Assembly: GCA_020002185.1 (NCBI GenBank)
Contig: CM034531.1
Span: forward strand, 48,804,715-48,868,714
DNA length: 64,000 bases
Source of the DNA: Paraescarpia echinospica
Lineage: Eukaryota > Annelida > Polychaeta > Sabellida > Siboglinidae
Reading direction: 5' to 3'
A model generated the notes under the pieces. The model had not been told where the DNA came from and ran no database searches. It worked only from the letters and a program-made list of their open reading frames with translations. Of this stretch, positions 1-12,979 are shown in pieces (position 1 is the first letter of the stretch; each line of letters opens with the position of its first letter). Both the position numbers and the translations under genes were made by a program.

Positions 1-670
1 TCTATTTCTAGCTGTATTTCCCATCCAGTGGCAGTAAACACTGACATGGTGGGGTTTGTCCTCTATATTATTTTCCATGCATAGATAAGATGTCAAGACT
101 CAGCATGTCCGGGTTTGTTTCTACTTTGATGGTATGCAAGAATTATTTTTAAAATGGGTTTACTTAGGCCACAATATTGGTTCTAACACTAACCAGGCTA
201 TGGTTAAAGGCTTGTCATTGATGTATAATTATGGCATATACATTCATTATCTTCTTGTGTTGCATTTGTACTCAACCTAGGCATTGTAATGACAGTCATG
301 TTCATGTCACAGGGATTACGTAGATTACCCAAATGCTGAGTACCGCTATGTTTTTGTTTTATGACACCTATGACCTAGTCAAGCAAAAACACATACATGA
401 CTATGACACAACTGGAAATACACATACATGACTATGACACAACTGGAAATGTTGTATACCTTTACATATAATCTAGTCTATATCTGATACTAATTTAAAG
501 GGAATAAAAACATCTATTGCTTGAATTTATGTTATATTACATCCTGCTATCTATTTCCACGTCCACCAAGCAAAAAAATTCAATAAATTAGAAATTCCAC
601 GTTTTATGCTGTACATCCGGACATTTTCGAATATGCATATTTTTGGCGCGCTTTTCGGGATGCCGAGATG
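1..670. other. Non-coding AT-rich stretch
   Basis: No convincing coding sequence or named repeat is visible. The only local structure is a head-to-tail duplication of a 30-31 bp word at 390-420 and 421-450. The last ~60 bases (from about 615, with a TTTTTGGCGCGC word) resemble the start of the repeat copy at 56870, so the palindromic element that follows may extend slightly into this stretch. Confidence 0.5.
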
Positions 671-1113
671 TGACGTCACTTATGACTCAAACTCGCATCA
701 GGCCCACCCTTTCCATGCATTCAGAGGATGTTTACAAGTATAGCTTTTGGGTCGAAACGAGCGTCAGAATGAGTTATTGTGCAATTTTCCGACGTAATAC
801 AAACACTAGTCATCATAGAGGAACAAGCAGTTATCTTACGGTTCCACATGAATCCAATTTTATTCAAAACAACGTATGCGAATGGGCCTACAAGTCGACT
901 AGGTTTCGCCGAGCTTGGGCTCGTTTTCAGAATAATTATATCGAATGCAACCAACGGGAGATAATCTACACCAGTAAACATACATAGCAAACATATATTG
1001 TATCCAGTTACATAAAGTAATGTGTATAATCTCATAATATCACTAGAATATCGATATATGAAGGAGTTGTACAATTTACCATAACAACTTAAATCAGTTA
1101 GACAGTTTCGGCT

Positions 1114-1196
1114 GGTCCCGCTAGCTCAGTGGGTAGGCGCGTTGGTTACTTGTCAATCGTTTTACAATCGGGCGATGCCGGTTCAATCCTGACAGC
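1114..1196 (+). repeat. tRNA-like head, left arm of palindrome
   Basis: An A-box-like word (CTAGCTCAGTGGGTAGGCGC) and a B-box-like word (GGTTCAATCC) are separated by about the distance found in tRNA genes. The putative acceptor stem does not pair and the anticodon arm is not clean, so I read it as a tRNA-derived SINE-type promoter and not a functional tRNA gene. Confidence 0.55.
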
Positions 1197-1333
1197 ATGC
1201 AAACTAATTACTACAAAAATAAAAAATAAATATTTACAAACAATGCATCATAGTATACTAAATGATTTGGTTTATATTACTTCGTGAAAACATCAACAAC
1301 AAAAGTGTAAAGAAAATCAATAATTTGCATGCT

Positions 1334-1413
1334 GTCAGGATTGAACCGGCGTCGCCCGATTGTAAAACAGACGCAAAGGAACCAACGCGTTTACCAACTG
1401 AGCTATCAAGGCC
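1334..1413 (-). repeat. tRNA-like head, right arm of palindrome
   Basis: Reverse-strand counterpart of the block at 1114-1196, with an A-box word (TAGCTCAGTTGGTAAACGCG) and the same B-box word. The region between the boxes differs from the left copy, so the two are not a very recent perfect duplication. Acceptor-stem pairing is absent, which argues against a working tRNA gene. Confidence 0.55.
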
Positions 1414-2095
1414 GACAGCAATTTGCCGACTGATTTCAGTTGTTAAGATAAATTGTACAACTCCTCCTTCATATATCGATATTCTAGTGATATTATGAAA
1501 TTTTACACGTTACTTTCTGTAGCTGTTTGTATATTGGTATACATTATCTCCCGTTGGTTGCATTCGATAATTATTCTGAAAACGAGCCCAGGGCCAAGCT
1601 CGGCGAAACCTAGTCAACTTGTAGGCTCATTCGCATTCATTGTTTTGAATAAAATTGAATTCATGCGGAACCGTAAGATAACTGCTTGTTCCTCTATGAT
1701 GACTAGTGTTTGTATTACATCGGATTATTGCATAACAACTCAATCTGACGCTCGTTTCGACCCCAACATTATCCATGTAAACATGCTCTGAATGCATAGA
1801 AAGGGTCGGCCTGCTGCGAGTGTGAGTCATGTGTGACGTTAAGATACCACGTGATCGCCTAGCTCATTAAATTTTTATTTTCCACGGGAATCGCTACACA
1901 GACGGGTTTAAAATCGAATTTTTTAAATGTTCTCGAATGTTACATGCAATATTAAACTTTCTGTACACATGGAAAACGGATTTTAGCTAATGCCTTGTTT
2001 TTATTTCCTTTAATATAAATTTATACTTAAGACTACTCTTATTGCACTAAACTGAAAGCAGTACTATGTTTTGTTTTCATGTTATGTTGTGCTAC

Positions 2096-2512
2096 TGTGT
2101 ATGAACTGGGTACAGTGCAGTTAATTCACTCTTGTAAACTAGTATATGCATAGTATTAGTACATTAGTTTTATTGAATTGATACATTGGACAAGATCACC
2201 ATGATGTTTATTGCTGTACCGTTTTGTATGAAATAAATTTCTGATTGAATTGATAAAGAAAAATGTCATGCCATTGTAAATGAAAGTATTAGAAGTATGA
2301 ATTTGCTGGTTCAAAGTATTGGAAATAGGTATGTGTACAACTCCTCTGTATTGTGCATGAAATGGGTACTTGCAGTTTATACACATCTGTAAGCTTGTAC
2401 ATGCAGAGTATTGTTATGTTAGTTTTATTTTATTGATACTTTAGAAATGATCATGATGATGTATATTACTGTACTATTTTGTATGAAATAAATGTCTACT
2501 TAAACTGATATA
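2096..2512. repeat. Diverged tandem duplication (~160 bp, two copies)
   Basis: Segments 2096-2255 and 2353-2512 share the same order of words, including GCAGTT, a TAGTTTTATT block and a TATGAAATAAAT block holding an AATAAA hexamer. It may be duplicated 3'-UTR-like sequence with two poly(A) signals, but no upstream coding exon is visible in the window, so the transcriptional reading is only a guess. Confidence 0.5.
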
Positions 2513-3924
2513 TGGCTGCTTGAATTGATTGAAAATAATTTGCTCTTAAATAGTTTTCTTAATTAATTCCCTTCCATTGAAAATTGTACTAGAAGCATGA
2601 ATTAACAGGTGTTCAATTAGTTTTAATGTTTTTCTGTCGTAAAAAATGGTGAGAGGTTGGCCCCAAAATAGGTGGGAGATGGGATGTTGAGACCCATGCC
2701 ACATCCCCTCATGACCACCTAAGAACAAATTTATTTATGTACAGAATTGTGTAGTATTTGTGACGGTGCGTTCCCTACATGATTACGTGCTTGGAATCAA
2801 ACTGGTTTTTAATGAATGAACAAACAGTATTTTTTATTTCAGTGATTTATTAAAACAACTTTGTCATAGCATCATTAACATCATTGTGGGTGTTCATTTT
2901 ATACAATCATCATTAAAATGGCAATGCCATTATGGTATACAAGCTAAGTAACTTGGGCCCCTAAGCTAGGCATAGTTGTCTTTTTGTGTTGTTTACACAC
3001 ATAACTGTGTGCAAGGTAACTTGCTTTCTAACTAGCTGTATTTATTACGAATAATTAAACAATTTAATGTAAACTAATTTGTTTTAAATATCACCTACCA
3101 ACTCTCTTGGACTTGTTGTGAAACTCCCAGCTTTCCGGAAAACAGAACAAAATCTCCCAGATTATAGGTTTTTGTATATGCAGTTGTAAGTTTCTGGTGA
3201 GGCCTTAAGGCTTAATGGACGGGTGCAGTTGGTCCTCAGGTGGGTGCAGTTGAAGGTTATTTGTTGGTCTTTAAGGGGTGCAGTTGGAGGTCCCAATGGG
3301 GTATGCAATTGGAGGTTTTTGGTGAACCTGGAATCTCCTGGGTTTCGAAACTTACACGTTAGCAGGTATAGGAAGGATTATTGCTATGGCCTATGCCTAT
3401 AGGGTAGGCAAGCACGTAGACATCCATATGTAACCATTGCTCAGCTGACTTTTAATATAACACCAACTCTTACGAATTATGAACACTATTAATTAATTAT
3501 CAAGAAATGTTCATATACTGTCCGATGTGATTGTAGCCAGCCGAATTAATTCATTTCGAAGAATCAACACACTGACGCAGGCACGGTAAAAGGGTAGAGC
3601 AGGCAGCGAAATGTCTGAGGCGACCGCCCCGCGTATTCCCGTCATTCACTGCATACTAATAGCATGACAACATAATAGGTTTTTTGCTTACTATAATTAT
3701 GTTCGTATAATGCAGACATACTAAATATTGTCCACAATAATGTCCATAGTATAAACACTCCGGGTAATTCCTATCGGCTGGTGTATATGTATATATGTTG
3801 TCCGCTTTGAATAAATTATTAAATCGTCCTCGCATAAAATACTCCGCCGTCGCCACGTCAGCAATACCATCAGTCTCGTGTACGATGCTCTATTAAATGT
3901 CGTTCAATGTTGTTATCGTATTGA
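2513..3924. other. Non-coding stretch with a GGGTGCAGTTGG patch
   Basis: No credible exon is visible. At about 3190-3345 there are four or five degenerate repeats built around GGGTGCAGTTGG. They resemble, in reverse orientation, the short repeats at 7040-7290. The remainder is AT-rich unique sequence. Confidence 0.4.
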
Positions 3925-5706
3925 GACATCCCGTGTTCAAACAGAATTTCAATTAGCTTGTAATATAAAACATGACAGCAAGAGTTTTTATGCATATGTT
4001 CGAAGCAAACAGAAAGTTCAGGATAAGGTCGGTCCTCTAGAAGATAGTGCTGGAAAGATAATATCAGAAGGATTCTTAATGGCAGAAGACCTGAATGAGT
4101 ATTTTAGTTCGGTGTTTACCAGAGAAGACACTAGTTCACTGCCAGTACCAGAGGCTAAGTTCAAGGGGGCAGGATCAGACTATTTAAGACAGTTAATTGT
4201 AACCCCAGAAATGGTAGCTAAGAAAATTAGGGTATGAAGGATAATAAATCACCTGGAGTGGATGGTATTCCACCCAAACTACTATTGGAAATTGTAGAAC
4301 AAATTAGCATACCGCTTGCAACAGTTTTCAACTTGTCATTAGAAGAGGGAGTGGTTCCTTTAGAATGGAAAGAAGCAAACATTATACCGTTATTTAAAAA
4401 AAGGTTCGAGAAACAAGTCAGAGAACTATAGACCAGTGAGTTTAACATCAGTGATTTGTAAATTATTAGAAAGACTAATTAAAGATCACATGGTGGATTT
4501 TCTTGTTAAACATAACTTGATAAACCCATCTCAACATGGGTTTCTAAAAGCGAGGTCATGCTTAACAAATATGTTATGTTTTTTGGAAGATATCACTAAG
4601 TGGGTAGATGATGGATCACCAGTAGATATCATCTACTTAGATTTTCAAAAAGCTTTCGACAAAGTGCCACATCAGAGATTACTGCTTAAACTAAAAGCCC
4701 ATGGCATAGGAAATGGTATAATTAACTGGATAGAAAAATGGCTGATTGACAGAAGACAACGGGTAGTTGTTGATGGGGAGGCTTCAAACTGGAAATCAGT
4801 TTTGAGTGGGGTTCCACAGGGATCAGTACTGGGACCTATATTATTCTTAATATATATAAACGATTTGGACGATGATATAGCTAGCAAGGTATTGAAATTT
4901 GCAGGTGATACAAACGTGTTTAGAAGAATTAAAAGTGATGGAGATAGACAGCATTTACAAGATGATCTCGACAGGTTGATCAAACGGTCTGAAAAGTGGC
5001 AAATGTTGTTCAATTTTGGGAAATGTAAATGTCTTCACACAGGACATGGGAACGAATATGTAGAATATACAATGGGGGGAACTGTACTAAATACTACTGT
5101 AAAAGAAAAAGACTTAGGGCTGACAATTAGTGCTGACATGAAGGTTTCAGAGCAGTGTGGAATTGCAGCTTCAAAAGGAAATCAAATCCTTGGATTGATT
5201 AGGCGAAATATAGCATATAAAAAAAAGAACTAATAATACTGCTGTACAAAACAATAGTTAGGCTTCATTTAGAATATTGTATACAAGCATGGAGGTTATA
5301 CCGCAAGAAGGACATAGATATGCTAGAAAGAGTATAGAGGAGAGCGACTAAAATGATACCAAAACTGAGGGATCTTAGTTATGAAAAACGCCTAAAAGAA
5401 TGTGGTTTAACAACACTAGAGACCAGGAGATTGAGAGGAGATCAGATAGAAGTGTCTAAAATATTGAATGGTTATGAAAATATTGATAGAAATATGTTTT
5501 TTTCAGTTAAGAAAGATAGAAAGACTAGATGACATTAAGTTACATTAGTAAAGGAGCAGTGTAGATTAGACGTAAGAAAGTTCTCATTTTCACAAAGGAC
5601 TGTGAATGAATGGAACAGATTATCTGATGATTGTGTGGGTGCTAGTAGTGTGAATATGTTTAAAAATAAAATCGACACATACCCCAGAAGGGCAGAATAT
5701 ATGTAG
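3925..5706 (+). pseudogene. Non-LTR retrotransposon (CR1/jockey-type) reverse transcriptase, decayed
   Basis: This is the reverse transcriptase and C-terminal part of a LINE; the 5' endonuclease region is missing, as in a 5'-truncated copy. In order it shows a linker with NKSPGVDGIPP, the fingers/palm block with LDFQKAFDKVPHQ, GVPQGSVLGPILF, and then the catalytic box as FAGDTNVF where FADDT is expected. The C-terminal part continues past 5233 with LEYCIQAW and ends near a YPRRAEYM stop. The frame is broken near 4230 and again in an A-run near 4395, and there is a stop near 5337 and others downstream. It is dead by both frame and catalytic residue. The exact clade needs a tree. Confidence 0.9.
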
Positions 5707-7028
5707 ATAAAATGGTTGGACTCTCGATAAGTCAAAGGGCTTCCTTGTCCACCTGCCATCTAGAGTTAATTCTCTGATGGCAATCTTGTTAAATCTTGTT
5801 AAAACTTTACTGGTATCGGCCTTCGACTTACGGTAGTTTACATTTCTCAACTGTGTTTCACTGTTTACTTGTCGCGACGATCTACCGCAAAAAAGGCTAA
5901 CCAAATATATACAACTTCCGGTCTCGCTCCGGTCTGCGTAAGTCGGCATCTATGCATAAAGTTTTTAGGCAGACCGAATTTGTTGTATATATTTTATTCA
6001 TTGAAATATTTCAATGAACTTTCAGTATGTGTAAGGGATTTAATAATCTTACAGTCAATATAGAGCCTGTCCAACAAAAACACCACATTATGAGTACTCA
6101 AATGATCATAACGTCACTTCTATAAAAGCGATGTTCAAAATTACAAAAGCATATATTACTGTATTAAACGAGCCATCCAATCAATGTCACAAATCATTGT
6201 GACAATGTCAATGATATGGCAATATACTAGAAGTTTGTACGTCAACAAATAAATTTTCTCTTTACGTCCCTATTTCAGTATTTGTTGTGTTGAGAACTGT
6301 GGTGTGAAATGAGACATTGGGGATGGGGACCAGGGCTATGAAACTGTTACAATCGCGTATCCAGTTCCAGAATAAAGCCAAGCCAGTCCACAGCCACAAC
6401 TTCGCTTCACAAGTTCCAATGACAATGTCGACTGTCGTCGTCGACATTGTGACTCTCGTTTATTCAAATTATTGCCGTCGGCGTCGGGAGACGTTTGCAG
6501 ACAAAATTATTATTATTATATATGATAATTATGTAAGTATCAAATTATTGACACGTACTGACCTTATACGAAGTTTTCAGTTGTTGTCATTGTCACTTGA
6601 CTTGATCGTGGTTTCATCGCTTGTTGTGAGTTACGTTCGCAAAAGAACACTGTAATTTACAAAACGTTCCTTTATCAAGTTTATGCCATTTCCCGCGTCC
6701 CACTTCCCGCGCAAAGTAAACTTTTCCACTATCATGTAGCGCCATCTGTTGGATTTTGTAAACGGTACAAACTATTCGCACAAAACTTCATTCATAGGAA
6801 TATGATGTACATGGAACGATGTTCTACTAAACAGCACCAGTTATAGTTCATCGGTCGATTGCAAACAAAATTATGTTTAGAAAAGTAGTTTTTTTTAATA
6901 CGTACAGCTATCGAAAGAAGAAATCTCTTTTCGTGCCAGAATGACCCAGCCGAATTCTGCCCAGGCGTTTTCGAAAGCAAAATTTAGGCCTATTTACAAC
7001 ATTGCGCAGTGCATGTTGGTTACTTTGT
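5707..7028. other. Non-coding stretch with an 11-bp inverted repeat and GC-rich islets
   Basis: No exon is supported. At 6422-6450 an 11-base inverted repeat (ACAATGTCGAC, 7-base loop) occurs next to GTCGTCGTC words. At 6686-6712 two TTCCCGCG words lie close together, which resemble E2F-type sites, followed by AGCGCCATCTGTTGG. They could belong to a promoter, but there is no supported first exon next to them. Confidence 0.3.
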
Positions 7029-8452
7029 ATCACTGGCGTCGGAACATTGTGAATATTGGGGTGCCGAGGCTCTCCTAAAACCTCCACTTGCACCCCATTT
7101 AAGGCTCGCCAAAAACACCCATACACCTTAATAATTGAGGCTGACTAGAAACCTCGATTTGCACCCCGCCCCCGATGCTCACAAAAACCTAGCTTTAGTT
7201 TTTCCAAAATTTCGATTTGCCCCCCCCCCTCGAGGCTCGCCGAAAACACTTACCTTCAGCTAGGCTCTCCAAAAACCTCGATTTGCCCCACCCCCTCTTC
7301 TTCTTCCATTCAACCAACCAAATTAATTCAACATTTTGAAGATCATTCTTGTTATTTGCAGGGGATGCGCATCGGAATTGGTAGACAGGAGATATATAGG
7401 AGAAGATAGCTATAGTTTGCAGCTGAATAAATGGATTTGTGGGGTGGGGGTTGGACAGATGAAGGGAATAATGAAATATGGATAGGCCGGGGATGGGGAC
7501 TCGGGGAGGGGGAAGGGAGGGAGTGCTGGTTTTGCTTACTGGGAACTAAAGTGGACAGCAACCCTAACCTTGCAGCCAAGGCTGGGAGCTGACATTACTG
7601 CCTCTGGAAGTCAATTCCAATCTGGAGTTGTCCTGGGAAAGAATGAAAATTCCCTGTAGTCTGTTCTGGAAGATGGTACCTGGAATGTCTTGCTGTGGTG
7701 ATGTATAGAACTTCCGGTTGGTGTTGTCAGGTTTAGGCTGGAGATGTTTACGAGGCCATTTGAGATCTTAAAAAACATTGTGAGGCGGGCACTCTTCCTC
7801 CTTGTTTCTAACGTTTGCCATTTCAGTCTCGTCAGCATGGTGTTGACATTGGATGTGTTGTGTGAAATTTCCACAAGGCAGAAACTGACTGCATGTCTAT
7901 GCACTGCTTCGATCTTGCTGATGTTCTTTTTGTTCAGACCGTGCTAGCAAATTCTACTGATGGTCTGATCAGTGCCTTGTAAGCCCGCTCTTTGGTGGAT
8001 AAAGATCCAATCTTCAAGTTCCACTTGAGAAAGCCAAGCGTTCTTTTTGCTTTTGAGCATATGCTGTTTACATGCTGTTCCCATCTAAGACCAGAGCTGA
8101 TGATGATACCTACATACTTTACAGATGTTACATGTTGGAGGACATGGCCCCTGAAACATATATTGGTAGTGCTTTGGGTGACGACTCCGGGTGCTGGAAA
8201 GTACGCTACACTTCAGGGGATGGAACTGCAAGGCCTTGAGGCTCGTCAAAACACATACATTGAACTAGACTCTCCACAAACATTAATTTGCACACACCCC
8301 CCAAGGCTGATAAAAACCTTCAAATTGCACTCCAAAATCCATGAATCTTAATTCCCTAAATATTGTGGGCTAGCTAATCCTCTCTCAGTTGATGGGCTGA
8401 CCCTCCCAAGCCCCCCCCCCCACCCACCCAACGCCCGGTTCCGTTGTCTATG
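7029..8452. repeat. Degenerate DNA element with GGCG...GGAACC-type ends, containing a LINE
   Basis: The left end starts near CACTGGCGTCGGAAC and the right end, read in reverse, is CATAGACAACGGAACC. These resemble one another and also the end at 50146 (reverse strand CATAGGCATTGGAACC). Just inside both ends are C-rich short repeats of the form GAGGCTCGCCAAAAAC. The middle holds an antisense LINE tail (7556-8168). No matching 8-bp target duplication is visible, so the ends are approximate. It is most like a non-autonomous hAT-type element, but that is an inference. Confidence 0.4.
7556..8168 (-). pseudogene. LINE reverse transcriptase C-terminal fragment
   Basis: Read on the minus strand, the conceptual peptide contains VKYVGIIISSGLRWEQHVN, then KERAYKALIRPSVEFAST, then LETRRKSARLTMFFKISNGL and a terminal SFFPRTTPDWN block. 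This is the order seen at the C terminus of CR1/jockey-like LINE ORF2 proteins after the polymerase domain. A stop and a frame change lie near 7935. Only the 3' part is present, as expected for a 5'-truncated insertion. Confidence 0.8.
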
Positions 8453-11400
8453 TACATAATAATTAATAATACACAAAATAATTATATAATAATGTTTATT
8501 TCAGACATGTGCATGTACGATACAAATGTGCAAGAGCGAGTGTGTACATATAGCGAGTGTGTACATATAGCGTATCTGAATGTGATGTTGACATTTTAAT
8601 GGTATGTCAACGTTGCCCATACCAGAATATTTTCATTGTAACATTGATAGAAATTAAGCAGTTACATATACCCGTGCATCAATATTATACTTGCCAAAAA
8701 TACAAGTTCGATTAAAGTTGCATTCTTAGATCGTCCATCTTTTAAATACAAATTTTCTGTAAAGAACATGCCCCATACACAACTGTATCTCACTTAAATT
8801 TCCTCAAGTCCATATATAAATATAAAAATGTTCTCATAATATGCAATGTTAATTAAGATAACACGGCGCAAAAGATGAACGATTATTATTATCAACGTGC
8901 CATAAAATTATGTTTATTATTTCGCTGGCTGGACCTGGCTACTGGTAATTTTTGCAAAAGTATAATTTATTGAATAACGTATCGAATACCAACGTGACAT
9001 TATATTATAATATGGCCGCAAGTAGGCCTATGATCAACATGCACTTTATTAAAAACAGTTTTAAAAGTTAGTTTAATTTAAAATACAAATTTATACTCGC
9101 TTACGGCTGAATATTTGTCGTTTCTGTTAAGGCTTTACTTTTCATTGACAAGTAAATATCATGTAAGAAACTGATCGGGGTTAAAATTACATTTATATTT
9201 TGTTCGGTGACAATGGAAAATCAATTGAATTTAATTGAAATTAAGTTTATTTGGTTACTTGGTTACAGTTATATTACAAGTATGAACATAAAAATGGTTT
9301 CACCAAGTAACTCCAGAGATTCTCTAGAAACCCCTGCATGGTGGCTTATTTCGAGAACCACCTATAATTAGGTAATGTAATAATTGTACATTTTTTTAGA
9401 TTTGACGCAAATGAAAATGACAACACGGCGACGCAATATAAACTTACACAATCTAACACCATGAGGCAAAGTGATAATTGAATTGTATGGTGTGCATTGG
9501 AAAATACTTGTCAACTGAGTGAGTATCTGTGATAAAATGGAAGTATGAAGATTTATAACAAGAATTACATTACATAGTATAACTAGATAGTATAATGCAT
9601 TGATATAGTAACATGCAATTCATAAAAGGGCTTTAGTGCCAGGTTTAACGTATATTATATATTTTTTATATTTTATTTTCCTATTTTTACATATAAAAAC
9701 AAAACATTAAAGCAAGGTGTTGATAACAACAGTATCAGTACATATAATAAATATCACGGTAAATTAATTGACATGTGTCATACAACGACATGTGTATCAA
9801 CTGTGAACATACATGTATGTATCACATATGTATGTACATGTTTACGCAAACGCACACACATAAATTATAACATATAATTTGTCTTCGAAAGATAAATCAT
9901 ATGTTATATAGTTTGTGTCTACAATGCATAAGACCAAGGTAAGTCTAGTTAGCATAGATACATAATTAATTTATTTATTGCAGTGATGTACATACACGAA
10001 ACGACAGACGCAGGCCACTCTGCGAATGGCCAAGTGTAGGCTGTGCGAATAACTGTGGCCGCAGACCTCTGTCGGCAATCGCTGATAATTCTAACAACTT
10101 CCGGTGCACCGTGCATCAGATTTGTCTCTTCTTGTCGACTTTGTTTTTGAGATCGTAATTTTGCTGGGTACGTGCTTGTAACATTTACGTTGCAGCGACT
10201 AATGTGCAGACTTTATTCCAAGTATGAGTAGAGCTGTTGACATTATCCCAGTGACAATGCTACTTGTCTAGCACTAGTGCAAGTGCAATGCCTGGCTGAA
10301 TCCGAATCGAATCGACGAATGAGTAAAAAACCATTTACGCAATGCAACAAGTCAACAACCGATATGAACGAATATGGCCAAAATAACCTTCTGACAGTTA
10401 TTTATTACTCACCAGATTATTGGATGAGTTATAAAGTGCAAATATTAACAAAGAAATGTGGGCTAGTTGAGGTCTTAAACATTGTCATTGCCCCATTCAT
10501 CACTGTCTAAGTGTCTTAGTTAGCCTTAGCTTAGCCTTAGGCTTAGGCTTCGCCTATACTGTATACATTGTAAGAAACTTAGAAAGGCCCACATTATAAT
10601 ATAAAGTACTTTATTAAAATCATGGTAAGTAATACATCAAAACCTACTTAAAAAGATGTCTCACAAACACTTCGATGACTGGAACTACTACTTATTACCA
10701 CATACTTGAGAGAGGTTGGGCCATTCCGCCCCACCTTGAATTATTCCTGCTTTATTTACCACCCTGGGGGGAAAAGCCCGGCACATACTTGCTACTGTAT
10801 CATCAGTGCTCTGAGGTATCAAAGTTGGGCAAAACTCAAGTTATAACAGCGAATTTGAGGTGGGTCCGGATTCGACACTAGTGCGTAGAGGACTATATAA
10901 TACGAATGTAGGCTAGATGTATTTTAAAAGTCAGTTGCTTCATTGGTGCTTGCTAACAAATCAAATGAAGCTGGTATTAATTAGGCCCTAATGCACATGA
11001 CGTAATTGTGGCTATCAGAACCTGGCAGCATGGTGTTAGTGTAATATCTAGGTAACGATATCATTTCAGTTAATTAAGATTTAAGGCAGTGGGGGCTGAT
11101 ATCGTGTCAGTTGATTTCTTTACTTTTTTCTTCATAGAACATTAGTAGGTGTCGGTATGAACATATGTATTATAAAAAAAACCATGGCACTAGTGCCATA
11201 TATGTCATCAATCCGTCCGTTAAAAACTAGTATTTTTAGTGTGTCTGTGGAAAGGCCTTTTCAGATTTTTGGAAACTGATGATGTTTCCATAGTGACGAT
11301 CACGTTCAAATATTACGCAAAGATAAATTCGTTCACCGTGAACGCAGATCATACCGTCTGGTTATTCTTATGCCACTATGCTGTTGTGTTATAATTACAT

Positions 11401-12232
11401 AAATGCATCACACTGTTAATTCACCAAATACTGGTAGTAGTTTTGTTTATTCTCCGACAACGCCTGACCTCCAACGCCAGTTGGCCCTTTGTAACACGAT
11501 ATCATTAAACATTTGTCATTACAAATACAGATTGGCGGGAAAACCTTTGGGGGTAAATCTGAATAACAGAAGTGTTTGCCAAATCGAGTTGAAATAAGCC
11601 ACATGCCAGTGAAAAAGTCACATTTCTAAGCAAAAAATGTGCATCTGATGACATTTGTATTATCAGTAACAACCAGGAAGTATTACCTAATGTAACTTTT
11701 TATACGTTTTATGTTTTGGTGAAGGGGTCGTGCCAAACATGCAGTACAGATTTTGGCTGTCTTTCAACATTGTAGCAACATTTTTATGAAGCTGTAGCAA
11801 ACTTAATATGCATTTGTTTACAAAAAACCTGTACTAATGTCAATAACATATATTTGTACTTACAAACATACACATTTTTCTTTCAGGGAATTTCTCAAAA
11901 TGAAATAAAATGCCATTTTATGGTGATATTTGTTGTTTTTAAATGCATAAATATCACTAAACAACATAAAAATATATATTCTTTTTGGTCTGGAGTAATG
12001 TGTTAGGCAAAGCCTAGAAAAAAATAGTTTATCTTCAAAACATTTATTTATTTAATTTAAATCAAAACAAGCATGTCATAGGCACTTTTACCACCTTAAG
12101 TTGATGTTTATTGTTTAAATTATATTAGATGTATGTTTTATTCAAAGCTAACAAGTCTCACGCATTTAGCCTGTAAATCTCACACATATTTGCATTTCCC
12201 AAAATATTAATACAAATAGGCTTATTTTCTTG
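8453..12232. other. Long AT-rich non-coding stretch
   Basis: No exon passes inspection; short open frames here have no recognisable domains and biased composition. There is a 19-bp direct duplication near 8532-8570. A less AT-rich islet lies at about 10010-10200 and includes an ACTTCCGGT word (ETS-type site), followed by T-rich sequence. It is a possible promoter for the BTB gene, whose first coding exon has an upstream splice acceptor and so needs a 5' non-coding exon somewhere upstream. Confidence 0.35.
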
Positions 12233-12427
12233 CACATGTTGATATACTTTATACACATGTTGATATACTTTATACACATGTTGGTATACCTTATACACAT
12301 GTTGGTATACTTTATACACATGTTGATATACTTTATACACATGTTGATATACTTTATACACATGTTGGTATACTTTATACACATGTTGATATACTTTATA
12401 CACATGTTGATATACTTTATACACGTG
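12233..12427. repeat. 21-bp minisatellite, about nine units
   Basis: Tandem copies of CACATGTTGATATACTTTAT plus A, with T/G variation at the TTGATA/TTGGTA position. The unit length is a multiple of three, so several reading frames stay open and give artificial repeat peptides; these are not genes. It sits about 550 bp upstream of the first coding exon of the BTB gene. Confidence 0.95.
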
Positions 12428-12979
12428 GACATGTGCGGATAACATAAAGCTTCCATAGAATCCACTACAGGGTTATTCTTATTGTTACTGACTTGTATAA
12501 AATGTTGTTTTCCATTTTTTTAACAACTAATAGAGCTGTCATCAAGTGTCTTGTTGAGAAATATCAGTGCTGCCACCCAGTGTCCATTTGGAGAACCTCA
12601 CCTCACACATATATCTCAACTTGGCGACGCTGGTGATTTACTTTGTACGGGACATAGTACTTCAATTGTCACAAGTGGACCAACATGGCGGTCTGTTCAT
12701 CTATTCTAGAGAATTCATCACACTCACAGCCTTCCTCCTTACCATGTACCTGTGTTCAGTTCCAGAAGTCAGCATTGTATGCATTGAACATCATGATTAT
12801 GTTTCTGTACAACAAATTATGGCCCTTTGATTAGCAATATTTATGCAAATTATCAGAAGTGTCACACCACATATTGAGGGATGGGAGACATGTCTACCTG
12901 TAAAATTCACCGGTGACAAGGTTTCCTCCTGGTTCTCATTTTTGTGTTTTCTTCTCAGCAGCTCTCACTCACTGTCAAG

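Larger units (their letters stand above)
671..1840. repeat. 1.2-kb imperfect palindrome (fold-back repeat)
   Basis: The arm 671-1210 is the reverse complement of the arm 1321-1840 at roughly 85-90% identity by eye, with a ~110-bp spacer. This is why opposite-strand translations of the two arms give nearly the same peptide; neither is a gene. Each inner end carries a tRNA-like block with A-box and B-box words. A third, single-armed copy lies at 56870-57480. The outer boundary is where similarity stops, near a GTGACGTCAC / AACGTCACAC word. Whether this is one fold-back transposon or two head-to-head insertions cannot be decided from one locus. Confidence 0.8.

Noticed and set aside
1114..1413. 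Two functional tRNA genes
   Set aside because: A- and B-box words are present but acceptor and anticodon stems do not pair properly; they occur inside a dispersed repeat.
721..1791. Pair of ~115-residue proteins that resemble each other on opposite strands
   Set aside because: The similarity comes from the palindromic DNA, not from protein conservation; no domain is visible.
6686..6712. E2F-regulated promoter
   Set aside because: Two TTCCCGCG words alone, with no identifiable first exon nearby, are too little evidence to call a promoter.
12158..12465. CRISPR-like array or repeat protein
   Set aside because: Units are directly abutting 21-bp minisatellite copies without spacers, in an animal genome.
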